Positions 23,323 to 34,172 of a stretch of DNA of 64,000 bases are shown here, in pieces; within the stretch, counting starts at the first letter, position 1, and every line of letters begins with the position of its first letter. The notes under the pieces were generated by a model. The model searched no databases. It was not told the DNA's origin and saw only the letters and a list, made by a program, of their open reading frames with translations. The DNA lies in the NCBI GenBank assembly GCA_033782935.1, contig JAWQEG010000259.1, forward strand, positions 1,143,501 through 1,207,500, read 5' to 3'. The translations under genes were made by a program, and so were the position numbers. The DNA comes from Petrolisthes cinctipes (Eukaryota; Arthropoda; Malacostraca; Decapoda; Porcellanidae).

Positions 23323-26165
23323 ATGTTCACTGTACTACAGTGGAATTGTAAAAGTCTTGGGAATAAATTGAACAACATATCAATATTATTACACACACAC
23401 AGGCCAGACGTCGTCTGTTTACAGGAGACAGGGTTGGAGAATCACTCTGACCCACCACAATTTAAACACTACAACGCATACAGGAGAAACGATGGACACG
23501 GAGTAGCAATATACACACACAAATTACATCCACAGACACATATAACATTAAACACTACTCTTGGCGGTCGTTTGTGTCCACGGTGAATCGTTTTACACCA
23601 CTTACAAAAGTCTGGTCCACTATAAAGATATTAAATAACAAACGCCCGTATACCCCCATCACCACTCTTCAAGTGGACAACAACATTTACGACGATCCCG
23701 TGGACGTAGTAAACGTACTTGCCAGGAGTTTCTCAAAAGTAAGTAGTTCAGCCAATTACGACCAACGTTTTCTCCATCACAAACGTATGGCTAAACTACA
23801 AGAGATAGAATTTGCCACAGAAGACGTAGACTACCCATACAACCGGGAGTTTACGATAGACGAACTTCTCCTTGCCCTAAGATCCTGTAAAGACACCAGT
23901 CCTGGACCTGACACCATCACGTACGGTATGATCCGGCATCTTGGCCAGGATAACCTGGTCAAGTTGCTAGCAGTGTACAATGGGATTTGGGTGTCTAACA
24001 CCTTCCCAAACTCATGGCACTTTGCGTGGATCATACCGATACCTAAACAGTCTGGTCGTCTTGTGAATCCCAGTTCATTTCGACCTATTGCGTTGACTTC
24101 TTGCCTCTGTAAAGTCATGGAAAGAATGATAAATAATAGGCTACTTTTTGTTTTAGAAGCGAAGGGTTTATTGAGTGATCGAATATGTGGCTTCCGGAGA
24201 CACCGGAGCACAGTTGATCACTTGATGAACCTGGAGCATTGCATTTCAAAGGCATTTGCCAATAAAGAATTCATGGTAGGGGTGTTCTTGGACATCCATA
24301 AAGCCTATGACATGACATGGCGACACGGTATTCTGATGAAGCTTCACGGTTATGGTTTAAGAGGTAATTTGCCCATTTTCATTAACAACTTTTTGCGTGA
24401 CAGAATCTTTTCTGTTACCCTTCCCTGTAATGTAACATCGGACATTTTTGTCCAAGAGAACGGGGTGCCACAGGGAAGCGTGCTTAGTCCTACACTTTTT
24501 AACATCATGATCAATGATATTCTGTCATCAGCTCTAGTTCCCAGGAATCTTAAATACTCGTTGTATGCTGATGATTGTGCAATGTGGCACTCATCACCTA
24601 ATGCACAGTTTTCAGTAGGACGGATTCAAGCAGCGCTTGATTCTGTCCACCAATGGGCCTTACAGTGGGGCTTTAAGTTTTCCGTTCCTAAGTGTACCGG
24701 AGTAATTTTTAGTAAACGTAGAGTACCTCAAATTAACGTAACGTTAGATGGCCAACCGGTACCATTTCATAATTCTGTTAAATTTTTAGGAATTCATTTT
24801 GACCAAAGATTAAATTTTACACATCATGTTAATAATTTGCTTGTTCGTTGTGAAAAACCTTTAAATGTCCTTAAGTACCTATCAGGTACCACATGGGGAG
24901 CCGACAGGAAATCTTTATTAATGGTGTATAAGACCCTTATTCGTACAAAGCTAGACTATGGCTCACAGGTGTATGGATCGGCATCAGATACAACACTAGG
25001 GAGATTGGATGTGTACCAGAATAAATGTTTACGTGTGTGTTTGGGAGCTCTGAAGTGTACACGTGTAGCTAGGATGGAGGTGGAGGCGAACATACCTCCT
25101 CTCCGACTTTGACGGGAGCAACTCGCCATCAACACCGCTATGTCCACCATTAGGAAGTCGGAGATCGGAAACGTAGCCAGTGCCTCCCTTCAACAACATC
25201 ACCACCTTCACCTCAGAAGAAGGAGGCCACTGGCTGTGCTCCTCCACCTGCTAGCTGAACAACTACAAATAGACCTCGGGGACTGCGACCAGTTTATCAT
25301 CAGCAAGATACCACCGTGGGAGACACCCAACTTCGGCGTCAACACATCGTGGTTACCATCATCGAAAGAAAAGGCGCCGGAGTTGGAGATACACCACCTG
25401 TTTGGTGGTATCATCCGCAGTCACCTGGGGTCTCATCACGTGTACACTGACGGCTCCAAGTCAGATGAATGTGTGGGTGCGAGTGTATGGTCGAGTGAAT
25501 GTGAACTTAGGTACAGATTGCCGATACATACATCTGTGTTTACAGCTGAACTTTTTGCAATTAACTCATGTCAAACAATTTCTAATGAAATCCAGGGTCG
25601 CATCATTAATAAGTTGCACTTATGCAACAAGTCCTTCACTCTGATCTGGGTGCCCGGGCATTGTCGTATTTATGGCAATGAACGGGCAGACTTACTTGCA
25701 AAATCGGCTGTAGAGCTCGAGGTTACTTGGGACGTCCCTCGTGATCTACAGTCGTGTCTATCCCTCGGAAAGAAATCAATTAATCTTCTGTGGCAAAGTC
25801 AGTGGACCAGACTTAACATCTCTACCATCAAGCCTCAACTGGGTGATTGGGCCACTGCCAACCGGCCCAATCGTTTAGAAGAAAGAATACTGGCAAGAAT
25901 AAGAACAAACTGCACCAGGATAACTCATTTAGAACCATATATAGACAAACGTTTTCCACCGCATTGTAACACCTGTAATGCGGTGTTATCTATCAGTCAT
26001 ATCATCCTGCATTGTCGGCGATTTGTGGGGGAACGTGCTTCCCTCGTAAGTTACTGTGATGCAGTAAAAGTCCCCTTCACACTCTCAGCTCTCTTAGGTG
26101 ATGGGGATGTGACTGATAAATTGATGACTTTCTTGAGGGAGACCAAACTGATCAGAGTGATGTGA
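23323..26165 (+). pseudogene. LINE-A2 ORF2: endonuclease deleted, RT complete, RNase H shortened
   Basis: The ATG at 23,323 starts VLQWNCKSLGNKL, LQETGLE and HGVAIYTH. At about 23,570 the sequence jumps to the RT linker (STVNRFTPLTKVWSTIK), so the rest of the endonuclease, including GDFN and SDH, is gone and the frame shifts. RT is then open from 23,574: SSFRPIALTSCLCKVMERM, FLDIHKAYDMTWRHGIL, ENGVPQGSVLSPTLFN and YADD at 24,563-24,574. A TGA at 25,110-25,112 lies in ..PLRL*REQLA.., compatible with CGA to TGA decay. RNase H (from about 25,440) has YTDGSKSDEC, FTAELFAI and IWVPGHCRIYGNERADLLAK. The strand with the third catalytic Asp (usually FSDS) is missing between the second and fourth motifs. 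Confidence 0.92.
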
Positions 26166-26472
26166 CTTTTTATTACTTTTGTTGTTACCATTTTGTATGC
26201 ATTTTTGTCAAATTATGAATGTTATAAATTATGTGTTGTATATATTGTATATTATGATGTATTAGCTAGGTTTAGCGATTGTCTAAATTAGGTTTAGCGA
26301 TTTGTCTGTCTAGTTTAGCGATTGGCTGGAATAGGTATTAGTCTAGTTAGCTATTGGTTGAGTAGGTACATAGATTAGTTTATTAGCTAGGATGTTAAAT
26401 TAAGAAATATTATATTTGTATCAAAGTACAAAATAGAAAAATTGTTATATATGTTTAGTTTTAAGTTCAAAT

Positions 26473-26541
<69 letters not shown>
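26473..26541. repeat. (AAT)n microsatellite in the LINE-A2 3' trailer
   Basis: A pure trinucleotide run about 110 nt before the poly(A) tail. Jockey/I-group elements often end in TAA-type repeats, so this may mark an older 3' terminus followed by an added segment. Confidence 0.95.
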
Positions 26542-26894
26542 TATGCATAAAAATAATATGCAAAAAGTTAAAATTAAAATATTAATAAATAAATAAAATA
26601 AAAAAATAAAATAAAAGGCCTTAATGACCAACACAATGGTCGATAGGCCAGAAAAAAAAAAAAAAAAAAAAAAAAATATCTCAAGAAGGCTAATATTTGT
26701 GCAATGATTTTGTTTTATTGATAATTAAATATATGAATATTCGATTGTAAAAATAAATTAGGTGGATTCATGTATGAACTTCATATTTATTTTATTGTCA
26801 CGAACATTATTATTCTATTTTATTCATGTATTTATTTTTGTGAGCCTGCGACCCAGTTTGGAGGAATTCGGGACCCGTAGTTTGAAGAATCCGG

Positions 26895-27329
26895 GTTTAA
26901 ATAAGTGCATATTGCATGCATTAACGTAGGTGGATATAGGAGAGAAGAAATGTGATGATTTGAGCCGAGGGTGAGGGGGAAGAGGGTAAGAAAAATGAAA
27001 GTGATTAGTTGAAAAGTAATAACAAACAAATGTAATTAGAATATCTGTTACATTATATCCTTTAAATAAAGGCACTGTCTTTGGTTCACCATCGTAGTGG
27101 GATAGACTACTGAATATATATTATCCTTTGGATATTAGACAGCTATCCCTGTATTCCTTTTATCCCTCGTGCTTGCCCCGTAGGGGGGTATTGCCTGTAA
27201 TGATGTGGGCAATACTTTAAGGGTTTGGGCGCCCCTTCGGCCCACGCCACTATAATAGCATACATTTCTTCAACTGTCCCTCCTTTCTTCCTATTTCATT
27301 CTTGCTTGCTGTCACACCTCTCTATCACG
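26895..27329 (+). repeat. Repeat X, internal and 3' part (copy 1)
   Basis: Continues repeat X to the right of the hAT insertion: TAAGTGCATATTGCATGCAT, a GGATATAGGAGAGAAG block, AAATAAAGGCACTGTCTT and onward to the palindrome centre. The same order occurs inverted at 28,607-29,032 and in part at 30,185-30,400. It has no long open frame with a known domain. Confidence 0.85.
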
Positions 27330-27480
27330 GTGATAGAGAGGTGTGACAGCAAGCAAGAAGGAAATAGAAAGAAAAGAGGGACAGTTGAAGAACTAAAAGC
27401 TAGTGGCTGTGGCCGAGGGGGCGCCAAAACCCTTAAAGTATTGCCCACATCACTAATGCAGGCAATAACCTCCTACGGGG
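27176..27480. repeat. 305-bp palindrome with a one-base centre
   Basis: Two ~152-bp arms meet at 27,329: CTCTCTATCAC, G, GTGATAGAGAG. The outer ends are CCCCGTAG (27,176) and CTACGGGG (27,480). A few mismatches and small gaps occur in the outer half. The left arm is ordinary repeat X, and the right arm is an inverted copy replacing the expected X tail. The RNA or single strand would form a near-perfect hairpin. Confidence 0.93.
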
Positions 27481-27947
27481 TCAATATGTAGAGAATTTAC
27501 ACATTATTGACGGGATTATTCCAGCCACAGCATTTCGCCTTCATAAAACTGAAGGACTATAGGTTTCATGCCTTGCCATTTGCCAGTCTGTTGCTAGTCA
27601 GAATGTTTACTTGTCAAACCAATTTGCAGGAAAGAGAAGTATATTATATCTTTCTTTTTAAGTTACTTATAGGCATTTTTTATTAAAATCTGTTTCAATA
27701 TACATTACCTTACTTTTATCTAGTTCCAGCATTACTGCGTAGAACACCATATGACACAATAAGGACCACAAGGACAGTAATGGTGATCAACGTGATGCTC
27801 ATGTATCTCTCTATAGGTTACTGAACACAGTGTTTTATGCTCAACTTCAGAATAATGTTCTCAGCATCACAATGATAGACAAAAATTATAAAAACATAAA
27901 GAAATTATCTTTTATTATACGACAAATATTCAACTGCCTCGGTGCTA
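27481..27947. other. No gene seen
   Basis: AT-rich DNA without a recognisable domain or recurrent repeat. Confidence 0.4.
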
Positions 27948-28046
27948 TTTCCTTCTTGCTTGCTGTCTCGCCTCTCTATCACCGTTCTCTGGCGCTATAT
28001 GACCTCGCTGTTGCGGCACCTAATATCAATCAATCAATCAACCTCT
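27948..28046 (+). repeat. Repeat X tail with (AATC)n end
   Basis: A short 3' piece of repeat X (TTCCTTCTTGCTTGCTGTC, CTCTCTATCACC), then the tail core GCTATATGACC, GCTGTTGCGGC and ATCAATCAATCAATCA. It shows what the normal 3' end of repeat X looks like where the palindrome has destroyed it. Confidence 0.8.
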
Positions 28047-28555
28047 ACATATTGAGAACCAAAATACGATCAACAACATAATCTCAGCCGCAGTTCTTCG
28101 AATCATATAATTGGACTATAAGTGATAGGGGAGAAAGGCCTATGTCATTTAAACTTTTTAAGAACGAATGAGAAGGTTAAAAATATGTGAAAGAAAAGAT
28201 AAGCGGTAAGAAAGGAGGGAAGGGCAAGCGAGAGAGGGATAAGACAGTAGGGAGGATGTGTAAGGTTGCCATTTACTTGAGAGATACTGTAATATATATA
28301 GCCTATGCATAAAATTAGACCAAGTTTATTGATAACGCCATATAGCGGCGCCTATTTAAGTTTAACATCGATTATTTTTAAGGAAATGCATATTTAGAAG
28401 AAAAAATCCTCATAAATAGCTTAATGAATTTGTTGACAAATATGATTATTAAAAAAGTTAGAAAATTAAACCGTCTTCTGCCGAAAAAAATACAAAAAAA
28501 CAGCTGGGCTTGGGAGAAGGTGAAAAATAGGGTGGACTACAAGGACGAGGGATTT
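28047..28555. other. No gene seen
   Basis: AT-rich, with an A/G-rich stretch at about 28,160-28,250. No domain and no recurrent repeat. Confidence 0.4.
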
Positions 28556-29711
28556 GATTGATATTAGGTGGCGCAATAGCAGGGTCATTTAGCACCAGGA
28601 AAAGGTGATAGAGAAGTGTGACAGCAAGCAGGAAGGAAATAGGAAGAAAGGAGGGACAGTTGAAGAAATGTAAGCTAGTGGCTGGGGCCGAAGGGGCGCC
28701 AAAACCCTTAAAGTTTTGCCCACATCATTGCAGGCAATACCCCCCTACGTGGCAAGCACGAGTGATAAAAGGAATAGAGGGATAGCTGTTCAAAGGATAA
28801 TATATATTCAGTAGTCTATCCCACTACGATGGTGAACAAAAGACAGTGCCTTTATTTAAAGGATATAATGTAACAGATATTCTAATTATATTTGTTTGTT
28901 ATTACTTTTCAACTAATCACCTTCATTTTTCTTACCCTCTTCCCCCTCACCCTCGCCTCAAATCATCACATTTCTTCTCTCCTATATCCACCTACGTTAA
29001 TGCAGTATGCACTTCTTTAAACCTGGGTTCTTCTGACTTCTTCAAACTACGGGTCCCGAATTCCTCCAAATTGGGTGGCAGGCTTACAAAAATAAATACA
29101 TGAATAAAATAGAATGATAATGTTCGTGACAATAAAATTAATATGAAGTTCATACATGAATCCACCTAACATATTTTTATAATCGAATATTCATATATTT
29201 AATTATCAATAAAACAAAATCATTGCACAAATATTAGCATTCTTGAGAGAGAATGAGAAAGAGAGAGGGAGGGGTAGGTGAGGCAGTGTTTATAATTCTG
29301 GTTAGAATGTCTTTTAATCATAAATATTACGTTTCAGTTTCTGGTCTTGTATTTTCTCAGGTTGATAATTCTGGTCATTTGTAAAATATCTTTCTGTATG
29401 AGTCGCGAGAATGATGTCATAGTAAAAACTGGGTCACGACTGAAAAAGTTTGAAGAACCCTACTTTAAACTATTGGTGATTCGATACCGTTAACAGTGTA
29501 TGCTTCATTCATTTCTCCTGACACACGTCTTCTCTACCTGATCATTCGTTTCCCTCTCACATTACCTCCTATATAGCTCTGTCAACATTTCTCTCCTCCT
29601 CTCCCACTAACATCCCCCCTCCCTCCACCTGCAACTGTTGCCAGATCCGACGAGGCCTAAACCAAGTCGCTGATGGATGGGGTGTGGACCCTTGATCTGT
29701 CCGGAGCTGTA
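28556..29711 (-). repeat. Repeat X, inverted copy 2 (monomer, hAT insertion, 3' tail)
   Basis: Minus-strand copy containing one monomer (29,711-29,471), hAT-n2 (29,462-29,033), the internal part and the tail core with ATCAATCAA at 28,556-28,606. Compared with copy 1 it is not split by LINE-A2 and lacks the palindrome. It meets hAT-n3 head to head at 29,711-29,717. Confidence 0.85.
29033..29462 (-). mobile_element. hAT-n2: complete non-autonomous hAT-type element, 430 bp
   Basis: Flanked by perfect 8-bp duplications CTTTAAAC at 29,025-29,032 and 29,463-29,470. The termini on the plus strand are CTGGGTTCTTC at the left and GTTTGAAGAACCCTA at the right. No transposase is encoded. An 8-bp duplication with short CAGGGTTC-type ends supports hAT. 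Confidence 0.9.
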
Positions 29712-29716
29712 TATAG

Positions 29717-29916
29717 CAGGGTTCTTCAAACTTTTTCAGTCGTGACCCAGTTTTTACTATGACATCATTCTCGCGACCCATACAGAAAGATCTTTTACAA
29801 ATTACCAGAATTATCAACCTAAGAAAATACAAGGCCAGAAACTGAAACTCAATAATTATTATTAAAAGGCATTCTAACCAGAATTATAAATAGAATTATA
29901 AGCACTGCCTCACCTA

Positions 29917-29975
<59 letters not shown>

Positions 29976-30184
29976 AAGGCTAATATTTGTGCAATGATTT
30001 TGTTTTATTGGTAATTCAATATATGAATATTCGATTGTAAAAATAAATTAGGTGGATTCATGTATGAACTTCATATTTATTTTATTGTCACGAACATTAT
30101 TATTCTATTTTATTCATGTATTTATTTTTGTGAGCCTGCGACCCAGTTTGGAGGAATTCGGGACCCGTAGTTTGAAGAATCCGA
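29717..30184 (+). mobile_element. hAT-n3: non-autonomous hAT-type element with expanded (CT)n
   Basis: Starts CAGGGTTCTTCAAAC and ends GTTTGAAGAATCCGA, with a (CT)n tract at about 29,925-29,973. The right flank GTTTAAAT is the usual target sequence, but the left flank is the end of the inverted X copy and carries no matching 8-mer. The left junction is therefore a rearrangement breakpoint. It preserves the empty site for LINE-A2. Confidence 0.85.
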
Positions 30185-30400
30185 GTTTAAATAAGTGCAT
30201 ACTGCATTAACGTAGGTGGATATAGGAGAGAAGAAGTGTGATGATTTGAGGCGAGGGTGAGGGGGAAGAGGGTAAGACAAATGAAGGTGATTAGTTGAAA
30301 AGTAATAACAAACAAATATAATTAGAATATCTGTTACGTTATATCTTTTAAATAAAGGCACTGTCTTTTGTTCACCTTCATAGTGGGATAGACTACTGAA
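30185..30400 (+). repeat. Repeat X, partial copy 3
   Basis: Repeat X sequence from TTTAAATAAGTGCATACTGC to the GTGGGATAGACTACTGA block. It then breaks into a short ACTACTAG tandem (about 30,394-30,430). Confidence 0.85.
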
Positions 30401-30430
30401 TGACTACTAGACTACTAGACTACTAGAATG

Positions 30431-30779
30431 GCATTCTAGTAAAGATTATATAATTTCCCTCTACTATGTTTCACCTACTCTGATTCCTCACTAAATAAAT
30501 GTTACCAGCTCATATGGCATTAATATAAGTACGTGGTCGCGAATTTACGAGCTCGTGTGTACAGTATATATCGAATTTTAGTGAAGAATAATGCAGCTAA
30601 GCAAACACACCCTATCGCATTGATGTATGGAAGGTAACTGACGTTCTATGGCAATGGCAATAGAGGTGGGAGTAAAGAGGAAAAAACAAAGAATGTGTGA
30701 TAGATATCACTAGAGGTTAGTAAGGAAGTAGAAACATAGTAGTAGTGTACAAGTTCCTGGGCTCAACCAGGTTGCTGCC
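30431..30779. other. No gene seen
   Basis: Unremarkable AT-rich sequence with no domain and no repeat shared with the window. Confidence 0.4.
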
Positions 30780-31321
30780 ATGTTTATTTTAAGTTTCAAG
30801 CTTAATATTCTATTTCTTTTTCACTGCTTATCTATTCAATATGCTTATATGCCACCGTCTATCTATTTATTTGTTTTCTTGTCACAGTCTATTTCTTCAT
30901 TTTATTCTCTCTCACTCTCCAATTTTCCCTCTCTCACTCTATATTATTTATTATTCATTACTCCTATTTTTTTTTTTTTCATTACCACTTTATTTTTCTA
31001 TTTATTTTATTTTTGTTTTTTACTTAATTTTTAATCTATTTTATTAACTTTTTTTTTTTTTTTTTTTTTTGTCTCGGGTACATCTCTTCATTTTATTATA
31101 TCTATTTAAATATATATTTAAATATTTGATTTTTATTCGTTTATTTATTTATTCACTTTTTTTGTGTACCAGTTACACCTCTTCTTTTTATTTTATTTAT
31201 TTATTTATCTATTTATTATTATTTGTTTTTTCTTCTATTTGGAGGGCCAGTTAACTTTTTTGTTTCCTAGTTACTCCTCATCTTTTTATTTTATTCATTT
31301 AGTTATTTATTTATTGATTAT

Positions 31322-31357
<36 letters not shown>

Positions 31358-31440
31358 TAGGGCCAGTTCACTTTTCTTGTGTCCCGGTTACACCTCATTT
31401 TTTTTTTTTTTTTTTTAATAATAGTATGTACACAGTTATA
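30780..31440 (-). repeat. T-rich low-complexity region with a degenerate ~100-bp tandem unit; LINE-B 3' trailer
   Basis: Four imperfect units from about 31,069 to 31,400 carry a GT..C..GTTACACCTC-type start, a long TTTATT stretch and GGGCCAGTT.ACTTTT. On the minus strand this is A-rich sequence directly after the LINE-B ORF2 stop, so it is best read as its 3' trailer ending in homopolymer runs. No protein is supported. Confidence 0.7.
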
Positions 31441-34163
31441 TTATTCATTGTCATTTATATGTAAATAACTTATAGGGAACCAGTTATTCTGTTTGGTTCC
31501 CTCATAGTTAGTTGTTAGTCCATATAAGTTATTATTAAGTTCTAGTGCTGTTATTTTTCTCCAAATATCTATTGCTCTATTAACTAATAGTTCTTTTATT
31601 TTTGGTAAATTAGTTCGGTTGTGTAGTTCTTCATTGCTTACTATATCAGGGTATTTTATGTTATAAATGAATCTTAGTGCCTTATTTTGGATTATTTGAA
31701 GTGAACACAAGTTAGAATTTTTCATGGCTACTTGTGGAATTGGTGGGTATTCTATTATTGATCTCATTAATGCTAAATACAATTTTCTCTTATTTTTTGC
31801 AGTAAGTCCATTAAATTTGTATAATCTAGTAAGTATGTGGTTTAATTTATTAATTTTCTCTGATATAAAGGTTTTATAACTTGTTCTGGTTATGTTCAGT
31901 CCAACAACGGTACCTTCGGTTGCATACTCATATATTTCACCATCTGCCACTACTGGAGCTGAGGTTGTTCTACCTATAGGTATTATTTTGAATTTAGTTG
32001 CATTTGTCTGGGTTTTCCATTTCTTTTCGTAGTTATTTATGCTTTCAATAGCGTTTTTTGTGTGCATTGATAAAAGTTCTTTTGATTTCCCTGGATATGC
32101 TACTATTTGTGTGATATCGTCTGCAAATACAACATATTCGCTGTATGGTGTAGGTTGTGGCATGTCTGAAGTATAAAAAATAAAAAGGGTTGGTGAAAGA
32201 CATCCTCCTTGAGGAACTCCACTTTCTAATTCAAATGGTGATCCCAGGTAATGTCCTATTTGTATGTATACTTGTCTATCCGTTAAATAATCACAGAGGA
32301 TTTGTTTCATATATGATGGTAGTGTTGTTCTTAATATTTTATATTTTAAACCTATGTGCCAAACTTTGTCAAATGCTTTTTTTATATCTCTTAAAATTAA
32401 GTTAACATGATCTTTGTTTGCTTTCGCCCTTGCTATAGTATCAGTGATGATTGTTAATGCGGTTTGTGTTCCTCTGTTTTTCAAAAATCCGTGTTGTCTT
32501 GTGTTTAGTAAATTGTTGTTCTCTAAATATGTAAGTAGTCTATTGTTTATGATTTTTTCAAATAGTTTTCCGGTTACTTCTAATAAAGATATTGGTCTGT
32601 AGTTAATGATTGCTTTATTGTCCTTTCCTTACTTAGGGATGAAAATCATTTTTGTCTCTTTTAGTTCATCAGGAAAGTATCCCGCTGATAATGACGCATT
32701 ATATATGTTTAGTAGTTTCTCAATCCCTTTTTCTGGTAGATTCATTAATATGTTTTTAGTAATACCTGTTTATCCTAGTGTTTTTTCTTTAAATTTTCTC
32801 AAATTATGTAGTAGTTCTACTTCTGTTATCTTTCCTGCATCTGGTATTCTCTCTAGGTCAACTCTTTCATTTGGTGTTATGTCTTTAATTTTATCTTGCA
32901 TCCATTCCTTTACTGTATTTTCATGTTCCTCATCAAAATTCTCATTTTCTTCTTCAGTTATTTTAAAAACTTGACTCCATATATTTCTGAAGGCTTTTTC
33001 CTTTTTATCATCTTCATAGATTTTATTTCCATTGGTATCCTTAACATACGGGGTTTTAGTTTTTTCCTTTCCATCTAGTTGATTTATTTGCCTCCAAAAT
33101 GCTTTTGATTCATTTGTATCATTAATATTTTCTATTAATCTGTTCCATTCCTCTTGTTTGTTCCTTCTATATATATATTGTAATTGTTGTTGAAGTTGTT
33201 TTATCATGTGTATTATATAGAGATTTGGTCCATTTTTGTCGATGTAATTGTATGTGTCAGTGAATTGTGTTTGTATTATTCTAGTTTCTGCATTTATTCG
33301 TGGATGGGGTAAAGTTTTGTATTTAGTTCTCGGTATGTTCTTCTTCATAGCCTTTGTTATTTCTTCATGAAAGTTTTCTAGTTCTTTGTCTATTTCTTCT
33401 ATACTTTTGTTATTTAATTTAGCTGGTCTCATATTTTCTAAATCTGATTTGTACCCTAACCAGTTAGCTTTATTCATTAGATATCTTTCCTTTATTGGAA
33501 TTTGTATGGGCTGGTAGACAGTTTCATTACTATTGGAATGTGATCACTTGATGTTAAAGGACCTTGTTGGAGATGGTAGTTTAGTGATGCTTTGTTATTA
33601 CAAAAAACTCTGTCTGGGGTGGTGAAACTACTGTGTCCAATAAAAGTTTTAAAGTTTGGTCCTAGATGGATTAATTTTCCTGCATTCATTATTGTATACA
33701 GAGAGTTGCCAACATTGTTATTATTACTATGTCCAAGACTTCTGTGTCTTCCATTAAAATCTCCTAATATATAAGTTGGTCTGTTATAATTTATTAATTT
33801 TAGGCAATCATTTGCTGGTAAATATGGTCGTCTAAGTGGTAGATATGTTGTACCTATTATTATTTCTCCAATGGATGTTTGTATTTTTATAGCTAATGTT
33901 TCTTCGGTAAAATTATCTATTAGTTTGTAAGTTATATTTTTCTTTATTGCAATTGCTACACCATCATTGAGTTCATCAGACTTGTTTGATTTATATACAT
34001 CATAATTAAAAATTTGCATTTTTTCTTTTTCTCTTTGTCCATGTTCGTTTAGTAATATAATGTCAGGGTCGATAATTTTATATAGATTACTTAGTTCATA
34101 TTTCTTTGTGTTCCAGTGACGAACATTGTGTTGTAGTATTGTTATTGTTTTCATTGTATCCAT
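31441..34163 (-). pseudogene. LINE-B ORF2 (endonuclease and RT), one frameshift and two stops
   Basis: The ATG at 34,163 begins TITILQHNVRHWNTKKYEL, then LLNEHGQ where LQET is usual, YILGDFNGRH and SSDHIPIVMKL. A one-base change near 33,510 shifts the frame, and it resumes as SPIQIPIKERYLMNKANWLG. RT lies in the second frame: a TAA in KEKTLG*TGITKN (near 32,768), a TAA in MIFIPK*GKD (near 32,630), INYRPISLLEVTGKLFEKI, LRDIKKAFDKVWHIGL, ESGVPQGGCLSPTLF and FADD at about 32,115-32,130. The final ~200 residues are thumb and tail (NKALRFIYNIKYPDI) and end at 31,441 without RNase H. Two stops and one shift make it inactive. Confidence 0.88.
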
Positions 34164-34172
34164 GGTACTAAC

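Larger units (their letters stand above)
21611..26678 (+). mobile_element. LINE-A2: full-length Jockey-superfamily insertion with 11-bp target duplication
   Basis: A 5.07 kb insertion flanked by TCTCAAGAAGG at 21,600-21,610 and at 26,679-26,689. The uninterrupted site is visible in hAT-n3 at about 29,968-29,980 (CTCTCAAGAAGGCTAATATT). It begins GGGGACTTTGAGACTGGG and ends in a poly(A) run (26,652-26,676). About 0.36 kb of 5' leader precedes ORF1. The 3' trailer contains an (AAT)n tract and, just before poly(A), a potential hairpin (GGCCTTAATGACCA..TGGTCGATAGGCC). ORF1 has a frameshift and a stop, and ORF2 has an endonuclease deletion, so the copy is inactive now. Confidence 0.93.
21382..26894 (+). 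mobile_element. hAT-n1: non-autonomous hAT-type element, split by LINE-A2
   Basis: The left end CAGAGTTCTTTAAACTTTTT (21,382) and right end GTAGTTTGAAGAATCCGG (26,894) match the two complete copies hAT-n2 and hAT-n3. The flanking 8-mers are GTTTAAAG (21,374-21,381) and GTTTAAAT (26,895-26,902), seven of eight matching, as expected for a hAT 8-bp target duplication. Without LINE-A2 the element is about 0.43 kb. Subterminal blocks CGTGACCCAG and CGCGACCC near the left end and GACCCAGTTTGGAGG near the right end are also hAT-like. There is no transposase. Confidence 0.85.

Noticed and set aside
30780..31418. Several hydrophobic ORFs that look like membrane proteins
   Set aside because: T-rich low-complexity sequence encodes Phe/Leu/Ile/Tyr in any frame. 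It is the complement of the LINE-B 3' trailer.
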